Assembly (NCBI GenBank): GCA_038250515.1
Contig: JBBSCG010000031.1
Coordinates: 1 to 24,672, forward strand
Length of the DNA stretch: 24,672 bases
Direction of reading: 5' to 3'
DNA from: JAICUY01 sp038250515
GTDB taxonomy: Bacteria; Chloroflexota; Limnocylindria; QHBO01
The position numbers were made by a program, and so were the translations under genes. The first letter of the stretch is position 1; every line of letters begins with the position of its first letter. Under the pieces are notes generated by a model, which was not told the origin of the DNA, searched no databases, and worked only from the letters and a program-made list of their open reading frames with translations. This document shows positions 1 to 5,947 of this stretch, one piece after another.

Positions 1-1
1 C

Positions 2-505
2 TACGGCGTCACGCCCGACCTCACTGTGCTCGGCAAGATCATCGGCGGCGGGCTGCCGGTGGGGGCCTACGGCGGACGCGCCGAGATCATGCGGCTGATC
101 GCGCCCGAAGGCCCGGTCTACCAGGCCGGCACGCTGTCGGGGAATCCATTGGCCATGGCAGCGGGCGTCGCAACGCTCCGCGAGCTGTCGCCATCGGTCT
201 ACGAACAGCTGGAAAGCTTCGGAGCAGCCCTGGAGGACGGGCTGTCGCAGGCGGCGGCTGACGTGGGCGCATCGGTCAGGATCAGTCGGGTGACAAGTCT
301 GCTGACCGTCTTCTTCGACGACGACGCGGCGTTCGCGCGCTTCTTCCACGCCATGCTCGACCGCGGCGTGATGCTGCCGCCCAGCCAGCAGGAGGCCTGG
401 TTCGTCTCGACGGCGCATGGTGAAGTCGAGCTGCGGACCACGCTCGACGCCGCACGCCACGCGTTCGCGGTCGCGGTCGCGGCGACGGAGCCGGCGCATG
501 CATAG
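2..505 (+). CDS. hemL: Glutamate-1-semialdehyde 2,1-aminomutase, C-terminal part (start lies before the window)
   Basis: This is the 3' part of a PLP-dependent class III aminotransferase-fold enzyme that isomerises glutamate-1-semialdehyde to 5-aminolevulinate, the C5 entry to tetrapyrrole synthesis. The visible reading frame is open from base 2. It contains the PLP-lysine motif LGKIIGGGLPVGAYGG near its start, then YQAGTLSGNPLAMAAG and the C-terminal MLPPSQQEAWFVSTAH block typical of HemL. About 167 residues remain, so roughly the first 60% of a 420-440 residue protein is outside the window. The next two genes are hemE and hemH, which supports HemL over other class III aminotransferases. The separation from hemE is 147 bases, so it may or may not share a transcript with it. 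Confidence 0.93.
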   Translation, partial: YGVTPDLTVLGKIIGGGLPVGAYGGRAEIMRLIAPEGPVYQAGTLSGNPLAMAAGVATLRELSPSVYEQLESFGAALEDGLSQAAADVGASVRISRVTSLLTVFFDDDAAFARFFHAMLDRGVMLPPSQQEAWFVSTAHGEVELRTTLDAARHAFAVAVAATEPAHA

Positions 506-512
506 CCAACCC

Positions 513-634
513 GTGGCTCTAACGACCAACGAAGGCTCCGAATTGGCGTCTGTTTGGCCGAATCGCCACCGGGTGAGGCAGACGGCCATGGAATCGGCCA
601 CAACACCGGCGTACTTGGTCGTTAGAGCTACCAC
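513..634. repeat. Long-armed inverted repeat between hemL and hemE
   Basis: The arms GTGGCTCTAACGACCAA (513-529) and TTGGTCGTTAGAG plus CCAC (615-627 and 631-634) are complementary over 17 pairs, with a 3-base bulge CTA at 628-630. The 85 bases between the arms hold shorter complementary blocks (TGGCCGA at 555-561 with TCGGCCA at 594-600; CGTCTG at 547-552 with CAGACG at 579-584). The element fills almost the whole hemL-hemE gap and ends one base before a possible GTG start of hemE. CGTGGCT occurs at both outer edges (512-518 and 634-640). It could be a folded RNA, a small non-autonomous mobile element or a regulatory site; the sequence does not decide. Confidence 0.6.
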
Positions 635-652
635 GTGGCTATCGGGAGAGCA

Positions 653-1705
653 ATGATCGACGCACCCACTCGGCGACGGACTGGCGAAGGGCGACTCCTG
701 GCAGCCCTCCACCACGAGCAGCCGGACGCCACACCGGTCTGGTTCATGCGCCAGGCGGGGCGCTGCCTGGCCGACTACCGCAAGCTGCGAGAGCGGTACG
801 ACATCCTGACGCTGGCTAAGACGCCGGAGCTGTGCGCGCAGGTGACGCGCATGCCGGTGGATGCCTTCGGCGTGGACGCCGCGGTGCTGTTCGCCGACAT
901 CATGCTGCCGCTGGAGCCGATGGGCGTCCATCTCGAGATCCAGCCCGAGATCGGTCCGATCATCCACAACCCGGTGCGCTCGCGCGCCGACGTCGACCGC
1001 CTGCGCCTGATCGAGCCCGAGAACGACGTCGCCTTCGTCATGGACGCCATCCGGCTGGTCCGCGCCGAGCTCGGCGGCCGGACAGGCGTCATCGGCTTCT
1101 CGGGAGCGCCGTTCACGCTGGCCTGCTACCTGATCGAGGGTCGGCCTTCGCGCGAGTACGCCATCGCCAAGGCGTTCATGTATCGCGAGCCCGATGCGTG
1201 GCACGCGCTCATGGAGAAGCTTTCCACGGTGGTGAAGCGCTACCTCAACGCGCAGATCGCGGCGGGCGCCCAGGTCGTCCAGCTCTTCGATTCCTGGGTC
1301 GGCGCCCTGTCGCCAACCGACTACGACACCTATGTCGCGCCCCACGTGCGCGCCATCTTCTCCGCGGTTCACGGCGCGCCGACGATCCACTTCGGTACGT
1401 CGACCGCGTCGCTTCTCGAGCGCCTGACCGATGCCGGCGGTGACGTCATCAGCATCGACGCGCGACAGCTGCTCGACGAGGCGTGGGAGCGGATCGGCTT
1501 CGCTCACGGAATCCAGGGCAACCTCGACGCCACGCGCCTGCTCGCTGGATGGGAGGCGACCGAAGCGGGAGCTCGCGACGTGCTGCGGCGTGCCGGCGGT
1601 CGTGCCGGCCATATCTTCAACCTCGGCCACGGCGTGCTCCCGCAGACCGATCCGGACCTGCTGCGCCGGCTGGTCGACTTCGTCCACGCCGAGACGGCCC
1701 GATGA
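653..1705 (+). CDS. hemE: Uroporphyrinogen decarboxylase
   Basis: HemE removes four carboxyl groups from uroporphyrinogen III to give coproporphyrinogen III in the cytosol. The product is 350 residues, the usual length. Signature blocks are visible in order: PVWFMRQAGR near the N terminus, DAAVLFADIMLP with the conserved Asp, GFSGAPFTLACYLIEG, LFDSWVGALSP, HFGTSTASLL and FNLGHGVLPQTDP near the C terminus. The ATG at 653 is chosen because GGGAGAG lies just upstream (644-650). An in-frame GTG at 635 also exists but sits at the end of the inverted-repeat element. The stop overlaps the start of hemH (ATGA), indicating translational coupling. Confidence 0.95.
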   Translation: MIDAPTRRRTGEGRLLAALHHEQPDATPVWFMRQAGRCLADYRKLRERYDILTLAKTPELCAQVTRMPVDAFGVDAAVLFADIMLPLEPMGVHLEIQPEIGPIIHNPVRSRADVDRLRLIEPENDVAFVMDAIRLVRAELGGRTGVIGFSGAPFTLACYLIEGRPSREYAIAKAFMYREPDAWHALMEKLSTVVKRYLNAQIAAGAQVVQLFDSWVGALSPTDYDTYVAPHVRAIFSAVHGAPTIHFGTSTASLLERLTDAGGDVISIDARQLLDEAWERIGFAHGIQGNLDATRLLAGWEATEAGARDVLRRAGGRAGHIFNLGHGVLPQTDPDLLRRLVDFVHAETAR

Positions 1706-2625
1706 CCCGGCTCGGCGTCCTGCTGATGACCTACGGCTCGCCCGGCTCGCCCGCCGACATGCCGCGTTACCTCGCGGCGGTCCGCGGCGGGCGCGAGGCC
1801 CCACCCGAGCTGGTGACCGAGTTCCGGCACCGATATGAGCTGATCGGGGGTTCGCCGCTGATCCCGATCACGCAGGGGCAGGCCACGGCGCTCGAGACAT
1901 TGCTTCGGTCCCGCGGCGTGGATGTGCAGGTCGGCGTCGGGATGCGCTTCTCTGAGCCCTCGGTCAGCGCCGGCCTGCGCGATCTGGCGCAGCGCGGGTG
2001 TGATCGGACGGTCGGGATCGTGATGAGCCCGCAGTACTCCGACATGCTGATGAGCGGCTATCAGCGCTCGCTGGACGCCGCCGTTGCAGAGCTCAGGACC
2101 GACGCGCCTGACGTCGTGCTGGCGCCGGCCTGGTACGGCAACCAGCACTTCATCTCCGCCGTCGCGCAACGTATCCGCGAAGGGTTGGCCAAGCTGCCGC
2201 CTGACTCACCGGTGCTGCTCACCGCGCACTCGCTCCCGCGTCGCGTGGCGGACGCCGAGCCGAACTACCTCGGGCAGCTGCGCGACACCGCCGTCGCCGT
2301 CGCCCAACGTGCGGGGCTCACCGACCACCGCTGGCACTTCTGCTGGCAGTCCGCCGGGCACGAGCCCGGTGAGTGGATGAAGCCCGACTTTGCCGATCTC
2401 GTCCCGCAGCTCCATGCTGGCGGGCACGCCTCCCTTCTCGTTGCGCCCATCCAGTTCCTGGCTGACCACCTCGAAATCCTGTACGACGTCGACATCGGCG
2501 CTCGACAGCAGGCCGAGGCAGCGGGCATGGCCTTCGCGCGCATCGAGTCGCTCAACCTGATGCCCGAATTCATCGAGGCGCTCGCCGAAGTCGCGCTCGC
2601 AAGCGCTTCCACGGTGAGCGTCTAG
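1702..2625 (+). CDS. hemH: Ferrochelatase (protoporphyrin or coproporphyrin type)
   Basis: This protein of 307 residues inserts Fe2+ into a porphyrin in heme synthesis. Visible features are the N-terminal GVLLMTYGSPGSPADMPRYL, the catalytic-His block LLTAHSLPRRV, WHFCWQSAGHEPGEWMKP, and the C-terminal PIQFLADHLEILYDVDI, which carries the conserved acidic residues. The start overlaps the hemE stop by four bases. No hemQ, hemY or hemG lies beside it, so sequence context does not tell whether the organism uses the coproporphyrin-dependent route (CpfC) or the protoporphyrin route. The gene ends nine bases from the convergent DUF1990 gene and no terminator hairpin is visible between them. Confidence 0.93.
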   Translation: MTRLGVLLMTYGSPGSPADMPRYLAAVRGGREAPPELVTEFRHRYELIGGSPLIPITQGQATALETLLRSRGVDVQVGVGMRFSEPSVSAGLRDLAQRGCDRTVGIVMSPQYSDMLMSGYQRSLDAAVAELRTDAPDVVLAPAWYGNQHFISAVAQRIREGLAKLPPDSPVLLTAHSLPRRVADAEPNYLGQLRDTAVAVAQRAGLTDHRWHFCWQSAGHEPGEWMKPDFADLVPQLHAGGHASLLVAPIQFLADHLEILYDVDIGARQQAEAAGMAFARIESLNLMPEFIEALAEVALASASTVSV

Positions 2626-2634
2626 TCGGCCCGG

Positions 2635-3201
2635 TCAGGCCGCTTCGGTCGACGCGCTCACGTACGCGAGCGCCGCCGCGACCGCGCGGTGCTGGAAGAA
2701 GCGCGCGGCTGGTGGGGCGAGCCGCGCGTACAGCGCCGCCAGGCTCGAACGCGCCTCCATCATGAACGTGATCTCGCCGTCGGCCAGCGTCAGGGTGAAC
2801 CGCTCGACGCCGCGTTCGGGATGGCCTTCCAGCGTGGCGCAGGCAAAGCCGGCACGTCGTCCGTCGGGCGTCACTTCGTCGAAGACGGCGGTCACCCGAA
2901 TCCCTGATTCGAGGCCGATCGGCCCCATGAAGATGCGCTGCACCACCGTCACGTCGCGAGCCAATTGGCCCTCCGCGCTGCAGACGCTCGGCGTTAGCAG
3001 CGTGGGCGGGAACATCTGGTAGCGCATGACCAGGTCGAGGACCCGACCGAAGCGCGCCGCATCGCCGCGAAAGCGCACCTTGTCGTGATATGGCTGGCCG
3101 GGACCGGCTCCAACCTGGCCGGAATCGGTCTGGGCAGCAGCCTGCCATCGGTCACAGTCGGCCGGTGCGTCGCGAAGGCGTGAAGCGAGACGAGGAAGCA
3201 T
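2635..3201 (-). CDS. DUF1990 (UPF0548) family protein
   Basis: This 188-residue protein has the DUF1990 layout: a start-side block PYHDKVRFRGDAARFGRVLD, then MRYQMFPPTLLTP, a central FMGPIGLESGIRVTAVFDE, and the signature GFACATLEGHPERGVERFTL followed by DGEITFMMEA. The family is widespread in actinobacteria and other GC-rich bacteria, and its biochemical role is not established. The ATG at 3201 is preferred to an upstream TTG (3210) because GAGG stands four bases before the ATG. It begins 12 bases after the stop of the lipoprotein gene on the same strand, so the two are probably cotranscribed. Confidence 0.8.
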   Translation of the reverse strand: MLPRLASRLRDAPADCDRWQAAAQTDSGQVGAGPGQPYHDKVRFRGDAARFGRVLDLVMRYQMFPPTLLTPSVCSAEGQLARDVTVVQRIFMGPIGLESGIRVTAVFDEVTPDGRRAGFACATLEGHPERGVERFTLTLADGEITFMMEARSSLAALYARLAPPAARFFQHRAVAAALAYVSASTEAA

Positions 3202-3213
3202 CGGCCTCAAAAA

Positions 3214-3996
3214 TTACGGGAAGCTGAAACCTCCGCCACTGGTGTCGACGTCGCTCGCCGGCGGTTCGGTGATGGTCACCGGCTGGTCGAAGGCGCTCAG
3301 CGTGATGGTGGCGTCGACGCTACCGATCTGCTTGGCGTCGATGTTGGTCGCGACCGAGCTCAGGAACATCGTCTGACGGTCGAACTCCAGGTCGACCACC
3401 AAAGCCTGGCCGAGCACCTCGGAGGGCGAGCTGCCGGCGGCGGCGGCAGCGTCATCCAGCAGGGCGCTCGGAATGGTCAGCTCGACGCGGTAGCAGGTCG
3501 AGTCGCCGCACTTGGCATCGTCGAGCTTCTTGGCTTCGACGCCATCCTTGTCCATGAACTTCTTGATGTCGGCGAGGGCCTTGGTTGGATCCTGAACGTC
3601 GGGAATGGAGCCGGCCGCGCCATTGTCCTGCTTCTTCCACTTGGTGCCCGTCAGGCTGGTCTTGAGGTAGGTCGCGTTCTCGTTGGCGACCACCTCGCCC
3701 GACAGGCTGAGGAGCGCCGGCACACTGAAGGTGGCGTGTGCCTGCTTCTTGGCCACGTCGAAGTCGCCGGTCAGTTCGGTGCCCTTGAGCGCCAGGTTGC
3801 CGCCCACCTGCGGAATGGTTGCGTTGCCATCCAGCGCGATCGTCATGTGGAAGCTCTTGAGCTTGCTCGTCGCCTCGAAGCCCTGGGTGATGATCTGGTT
3901 GGCATCGAGCGGTGGTGGTGTCGGTGCGGCCGTGAAGCCGCACGCGGCGAGCAGCAGCGCGCTGGCGGCGAGGATCGGAAAGAGTCTGCGGATCAC
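3214..3996 (-). CDS. LppX/LprAFG-like lipoprotein
   Basis: The product is a secreted lipoprotein of 260 residues. From the GTG start the N terminus reads MIRRLFPILAASALLLAACGF, a signal peptide with lipobox LAAC that lipidates Cys19. The mature part resembles the LppX_LprAFG fold: a beta-rich body with FHMTIALDGNATIPQVGG, LTGDFDVAKKQAHATFSVPALL, YLKTSLTGTKWKK, and a later CGDSTCYRVELTIP that could form a disulfide. Mycobacterial relatives carry lipids across the cell envelope; transfer of that role here is inference. The GTG is chosen because it gives a normal signal peptide. AAGGGG lies upstream, though 11 bases away. Longer in-frame starts add an Arg-rich stretch unlike a signal peptide. 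Confidence 0.78.
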   Translation of the reverse strand: MIRRLFPILAASALLLAACGFTAAPTPPPLDANQIITQGFEATSKLKSFHMTIALDGNATIPQVGGNLALKGTELTGDFDVAKKQAHATFSVPALLSLSGEVVANENATYLKTSLTGTKWKKQDNGAAGSIPDVQDPTKALADIKKFMDKDGVEAKKLDDAKCGDSTCYRVELTIPSALLDDAAAAAGSSPSEVLGQALVVDLEFDRQTMFLSSVATNIDAKQIGSVDATITLSAFDQPVTITEPPASDVDTSGGGFSFP

Positions 3997-4058
3997 GCTC
4001 GGAGTAACCCCTTGCCTGCGGGTCCGGCCTCGACAGCAAGTCCGGACGGCGCCGCGGC

Positions 4059-4087
4059 AGCATACGACAGGTCGACGTTGAAGGCGA
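4059..4087 (-). promoter_or_regulatory. Possible promoter of the lipoprotein-DUF1990 pair
   Basis: On the - strand a -10-like TATGCT (4064-4059) lies about 55 bases before the GTG start of the lipoprotein gene. The -35 region is poor (TTCGCC-like, 18 bases upstream). The position between divergent genes fits, but the boxes are weak. Confidence 0.25.
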
Positions 4088-4119
4088 AAAAGTGGCACTC
4101 GCCGTGCTCACTGGAACGC

Positions 4120-4533
4120 ATAGCAGACACATCGAGCGCTCCCGTCCCCGCGAACGATGACCTCGAGGAGCTGCGCCATGCCGCCACGAAATGGCGCGCC
4201 TGCGACCTCAGGGAGCACGCCACGCAGACGGTATTCGGCGAGGGCGACGCAGGATCGTGGCTGATGCTCGTCGGCGAGCAGCCAGGCGACTTGCCTGGGG
4301 CGACCGCCGCACAGGCCCTCATCAGCCGCGACTTCCGCGTGACGCAGCAGCACGGCGAGGTGATGCCCTCTCCTCTCGGCCCACCGATCGCGGCAACCGT
4401 GCATCCGTCATCAATCCTGCGCGCCCCGGACAAGGCCGCGCGCGACGCCGCATACCGCGGGCTGGTCGAGGATCTGCGCCGGATCGCGGCCGCGGTCGCC
4501 GAGCCGAGCGATTCCGCTACCGTAGCGGGGTGA
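4120..4533 (+). pseudogene. UdgX-type uracil-DNA glycosylase with large internal deletion
   Basis: The frame encodes two separated pieces of a UdgX-type (family 4-like) uracil-DNA glycosylase fused in frame. The first piece, ACDLREHATQTVFGEG followed by LMLVGEQPGD, is the Fe-S/motif A region. It runs at once (about base 4291) into GATAAQALISRDFRVTQQ and the motif B block ATVHPSSILRAP. In normal UdgX about 70 residues separate these, including the FVGPAG block, the TNAVKHF strand, the KRRIH loop whose His bonds covalently to uracil, and further cluster cysteines. All of that is absent. The first cysteine of the usual CRxC pair is also replaced (WRAC). No ATG/GTG fits: the codon where homologues begin is ATA (4120), with TTG at 4078 and CTG at 4111 as alternatives. 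The 3' end overlaps the next gene by four bases. Probably decayed; a truncated expressed protein is possible. Confidence 0.72.
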
Positions 4534-4970
4534 AACGCATTGAGCGCACGGCGGAGATCGCGGCGCCTGCCGGCCCGCTGTTCGACTTCGTGTCGGATCC
4601 GGCGAGGCTTCCGGAATGGCAGGCTGGCATCGTGGCCGCGCGCCAGACGACGCCCGGCCCGACGCGCATCGGCTCCGTGGCCCACGTCGAGCGCGAGCTG
4701 ATGGGCCAGCGCATCGAGGTCGACCTCGTCGTGACCGCGTTCGAGCCGGGACACCGCCTCTCCCTGGAGAGCGAAGCCAGTGGCTTTCACGTGGAGGCGA
4801 CGCTCGAGCTGAAGCCGGTCGACGCCGATCGCACCACGATCTCGTTCGCGATGACGGTCAACACGACCAACATGTTCATGGCACCGGTCGAGGGTATGGT
4901 CGCATCCGCCGCTGATGGTGATATCGATACGTCGCTTGATCGGCTGAGAGCCCTCTTCGCCACATCCTGA
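4530..4970 (+). CDS. SRPBCC (START-like) family protein
   Basis: This protein of 146 residues has the SRPBCC/polyketide cyclase-like pattern: an N-terminal strand KRIERTAEIAAPAGPLFDFVSDPARLPEWQ, the middle block RIGSVAHVERELMGQRIEVDLVVTAFEP, and an amphipathic C-terminal helix DTSLDRLRALFATS. The fold forms a hydrophobic ligand cavity; the ligand cannot be read from sequence. The GTG start at 4530 overlaps the stop of the UdgX remnant (GTGA), so its translation was probably coupled to that gene and may now depend on whatever still translates it. Confidence 0.75.
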   Translation: MKRIERTAEIAAPAGPLFDFVSDPARLPEWQAGIVAARQTTPGPTRIGSVAHVERELMGQRIEVDLVVTAFEPGHRLSLESEASGFHVEATLELKPVDADRTTISFAMTVNTTNMFMAPVEGMVASAADGDIDTSLDRLRALFATS

Positions 4971-5007
4971 CCAAGCGGCGCACGGTCGAGCGGCGGCCCA
5001 GCACGAA

Positions 5008-5037
5008 TTGAGAGCAACAGAGCGCCTGTGATATTCT
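5008..5037 (+). promoter_or_regulatory. Promoter of the T-box leader / tRNA-Ala / GNAT-leuS transcript
   Basis: A -35 TTGAGA (5008-5013), an 18-base spacer and a -10 TATTCT (5032-5037) with an upstream TGA (extended -10) lie just before the T-box leader. A start near 5044 puts the first bases immediately before stem I. The same TTGAG-type -35 occurs before comEA and before the small gene at 13658. Confidence 0.6.
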
Positions 5038-5203
5038 CGCAGCCAATGCGTTGACGCGGGAGCAGTAGGCGCTGCGCGCGAATCGACAGCGAGCCGGGAC
5101 GGTGCAAGCCGGCGAATCGAAGGCGCCGAACTCGCCCGCCGAGCAGCCGCGTAACGGCGGCCGGGCCGGCGTCCGATATCGCGCCGACGAGTGGACCGAC
5201 CGT

Positions 5204-5279
5204 GGGGTTGTAGCTCAGCTGGGAGAGCACCTGCATGGCATGCAGGGGGTCGGGGGTTCGAGTCCCCCCAGCTCCACCA
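5204..5279 (+). tRNA. tRNA-Ala (anticodon GGC)
   Basis: This is a complete 76-base tRNA with encoded CCA. The acceptor stem GGGGTTG (5204-5210) pairs with CAGCTCC (5269-5275) and contains the G3-U70 pair that marks alanine tRNAs; A73 then CCA follow. The anticodon stem CCTGC/GCAGG holds the loop ATGGCAT with anticodon GGC at 5237-5239, reading GCC. The T arm is GGGGG-TTCGAGT-CCCCC. No credible promoter of its own lies between stem I and the gene, so it is probably transcribed from the T-box promoter and processed out of the leader. The T-box attenuator at 5325-5360 would serve as its terminator. Confidence 0.97.
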
Positions 5280-5292
5280 TCTCCTCACGGAG

Positions 5293-5369
5293 GTATCGGT
5301 CAAGCTCAGGTGGTACCGCGAAGAGCCCCTTCGTCCTGACGACGATGGGGCGTTTTGTTTGACCGATAC
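5293..5369 (+). repeat. 11-bp inverted repeat bracketing the T-box expression platform
   Basis: GTATCGGTCAA (5293-5303) is the exact reverse complement of TTGACCGATAC (5359-5369). The left copy is also the 3' strand of stem III, so the two pairings exclude each other. The right copy begins in the terminator U-tract and ends 11 bases before the GNAT start codon. Formed in a read-through or tRNA-processed transcript, the helix would enclose the antiterminator/terminator. A small hairpin CTCC-TCAC-GGAG (5281-5292) stands between the tRNA 3' end and the left copy. Confidence 0.65.
5325..5360 (+). terminator. T-box attenuator terminator
   Basis: GCCCC-T-TCGTC pairs with GACGA-T-GGGGC around the loop CTGAC, with one T-T mismatch, followed by GTTTTGTTT. 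The 5' arm overlaps the 3' part of the antiterminator (CGTCCTGA), as expected for mutually exclusive structures. Confidence 0.88.
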
Positions 5370-5380
5370 GGGCGGGCACC

Positions 5381-5947
5381 ATGACGACCAGCATCGACGC
5401 GACGCGACACCAGACCCGGGACGGCCGTGCCTGGTCGCTGCGCGCCGCCCGCCCGACGGACGCCCGCGCGCTGGCGCGCCTGTTCGCCGACGTGCGAAGC
5501 GAGGGTCGCTACCTGGTGACGCCGCCGAGCGCGGTGAGCGAGCCGTCCGAGACCTTCTTCATCGGCGAGATGATTCGCGGCGACGGCAGTTTGGCCCTGG
5601 TGGCCGAATCCGACGGCGGCGTGATCGGCAACGTGCTGATCGGGGTTGAGCGCAGCGCGGCGAGCGATCACATGGGCATCCTCTCGATCTGCGTCGCACG
5701 CGACTGGCGCGACAGCGGAATGGGTACCGCGCTGATGCGCGCAGCCCAGGAATGGGCGACCGAACGCGGGCTGGGCAAGGTCGCACTGGGCGTCTTTCCG
5801 GATAACGAGCGAGCGATCGCGGTCTACGGGCACGTCGGCTTCGTGCGCGAGGGGCTGCGTCGGCGGCAGTACCGCGGGCCGAACGACACGTTTCGCGACG
5901 AGCTGCTGATGGCCTGGTTCCCCGACGAGCAGGAGGCTGACCAATGA
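5381..5947 (+). CDS. GNAT family N-acetyltransferase
   Basis: This 188-residue protein carries a Gcn5-related acetyltransferase domain over most of its length. Motif A with the acetyl-CoA pyrophosphate loop is visible as ISICVARDWRDSGMGTALM, followed by AAQEWATERGLGKVALGV and the C-terminal NERAIAVYGHVGFVREG block. This arrangement is typical of amino-acid or protein N-terminal acetyltransferases such as RimI- and PhnO-like members; the acceptor cannot be told. It is the first gene behind the leucine T-box and its stop overlaps leuS (ATGA), so it should be expressed when uncharged tRNA-Leu accumulates. That position hints at a substrate linked to leucine or protein synthesis, but this is inference. 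Confidence 0.85.
   Translation: MTTSIDATRHQTRDGRAWSLRAARPTDARALARLFADVRSEGRYLVTPPSAVSEPSETFFIGEMIRGDGSLALVAESDGGVIGNVLIGVERSAASDHMGILSICVARDWRDSGMGTALMRAAQEWATERGLGKVALGVFPDNERAIAVYGHVGFVREGLRRRQYRGPNDTFRDELLMAWFPDEQEADQ

Larger units (their letters stand above)
5044..5360 (+). promoter_or_regulatory. Leucine-type T-box riboswitch leader, interrupted by a tRNA gene
   Basis: The leader has the T-box parts in order. Stem I (5054-5152) closes with ACGCGG/CCGCGT, carries the AGTA box (5064-5067), an AGCGA bulge and a distal loop GGTGCAA, and presents GAA-CTC-G at 5128-5134, giving specifier codon CTC (Leu, 5131-5133) followed by a purine as usual. A stem II region follows, then GAGTGG (5189-5194) and stem III, GACCGACC (5194-5201) with GG-TA-TCGGTC (5292-5301). 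The T-box is CAGGTGGTACCGCG (5307-5320): helix TCAGG/CCTGA, bulge TGGTACC, helix GCG/CGT. The competing terminator follows. UGGU matches an ACCA tRNA end. The downstream leuS agrees with the specifier. The odd point is that stem III encloses a whole tRNA-Ala gene. Confidence 0.88.

Noticed and set aside
635..652. GTG at 635 as hemE start
   Set aside because: No Shine-Dalgarno, and the ATG at 653 has GGGAGAG upstream and gives normal length.
3198..3210. 13-mer GCATCGGCCTCAA shared with 13682-13694
   Set aside because: Only two copies in different contexts; compatible with chance in GC-rich DNA.
3736..4077. Upstream extension of the UdgX frame
   Set aside because: It is antisense to the lipoprotein gene, Arg/Gly-rich and unlike any UdgX N terminus.
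5051..5056. TTGACG as a -35 box for a separate tRNA-Ala promoter
   Set aside because: No -10 box at a proper distance, and the bases form the 5' base of T-box stem I.
5189..5202. GAGTGGACCGACCG as a second, degenerate T-box
   Set aside because: It fits better as the usual GAGTGG plus the 5' strand of stem III; no antiterminator or terminator follows it.
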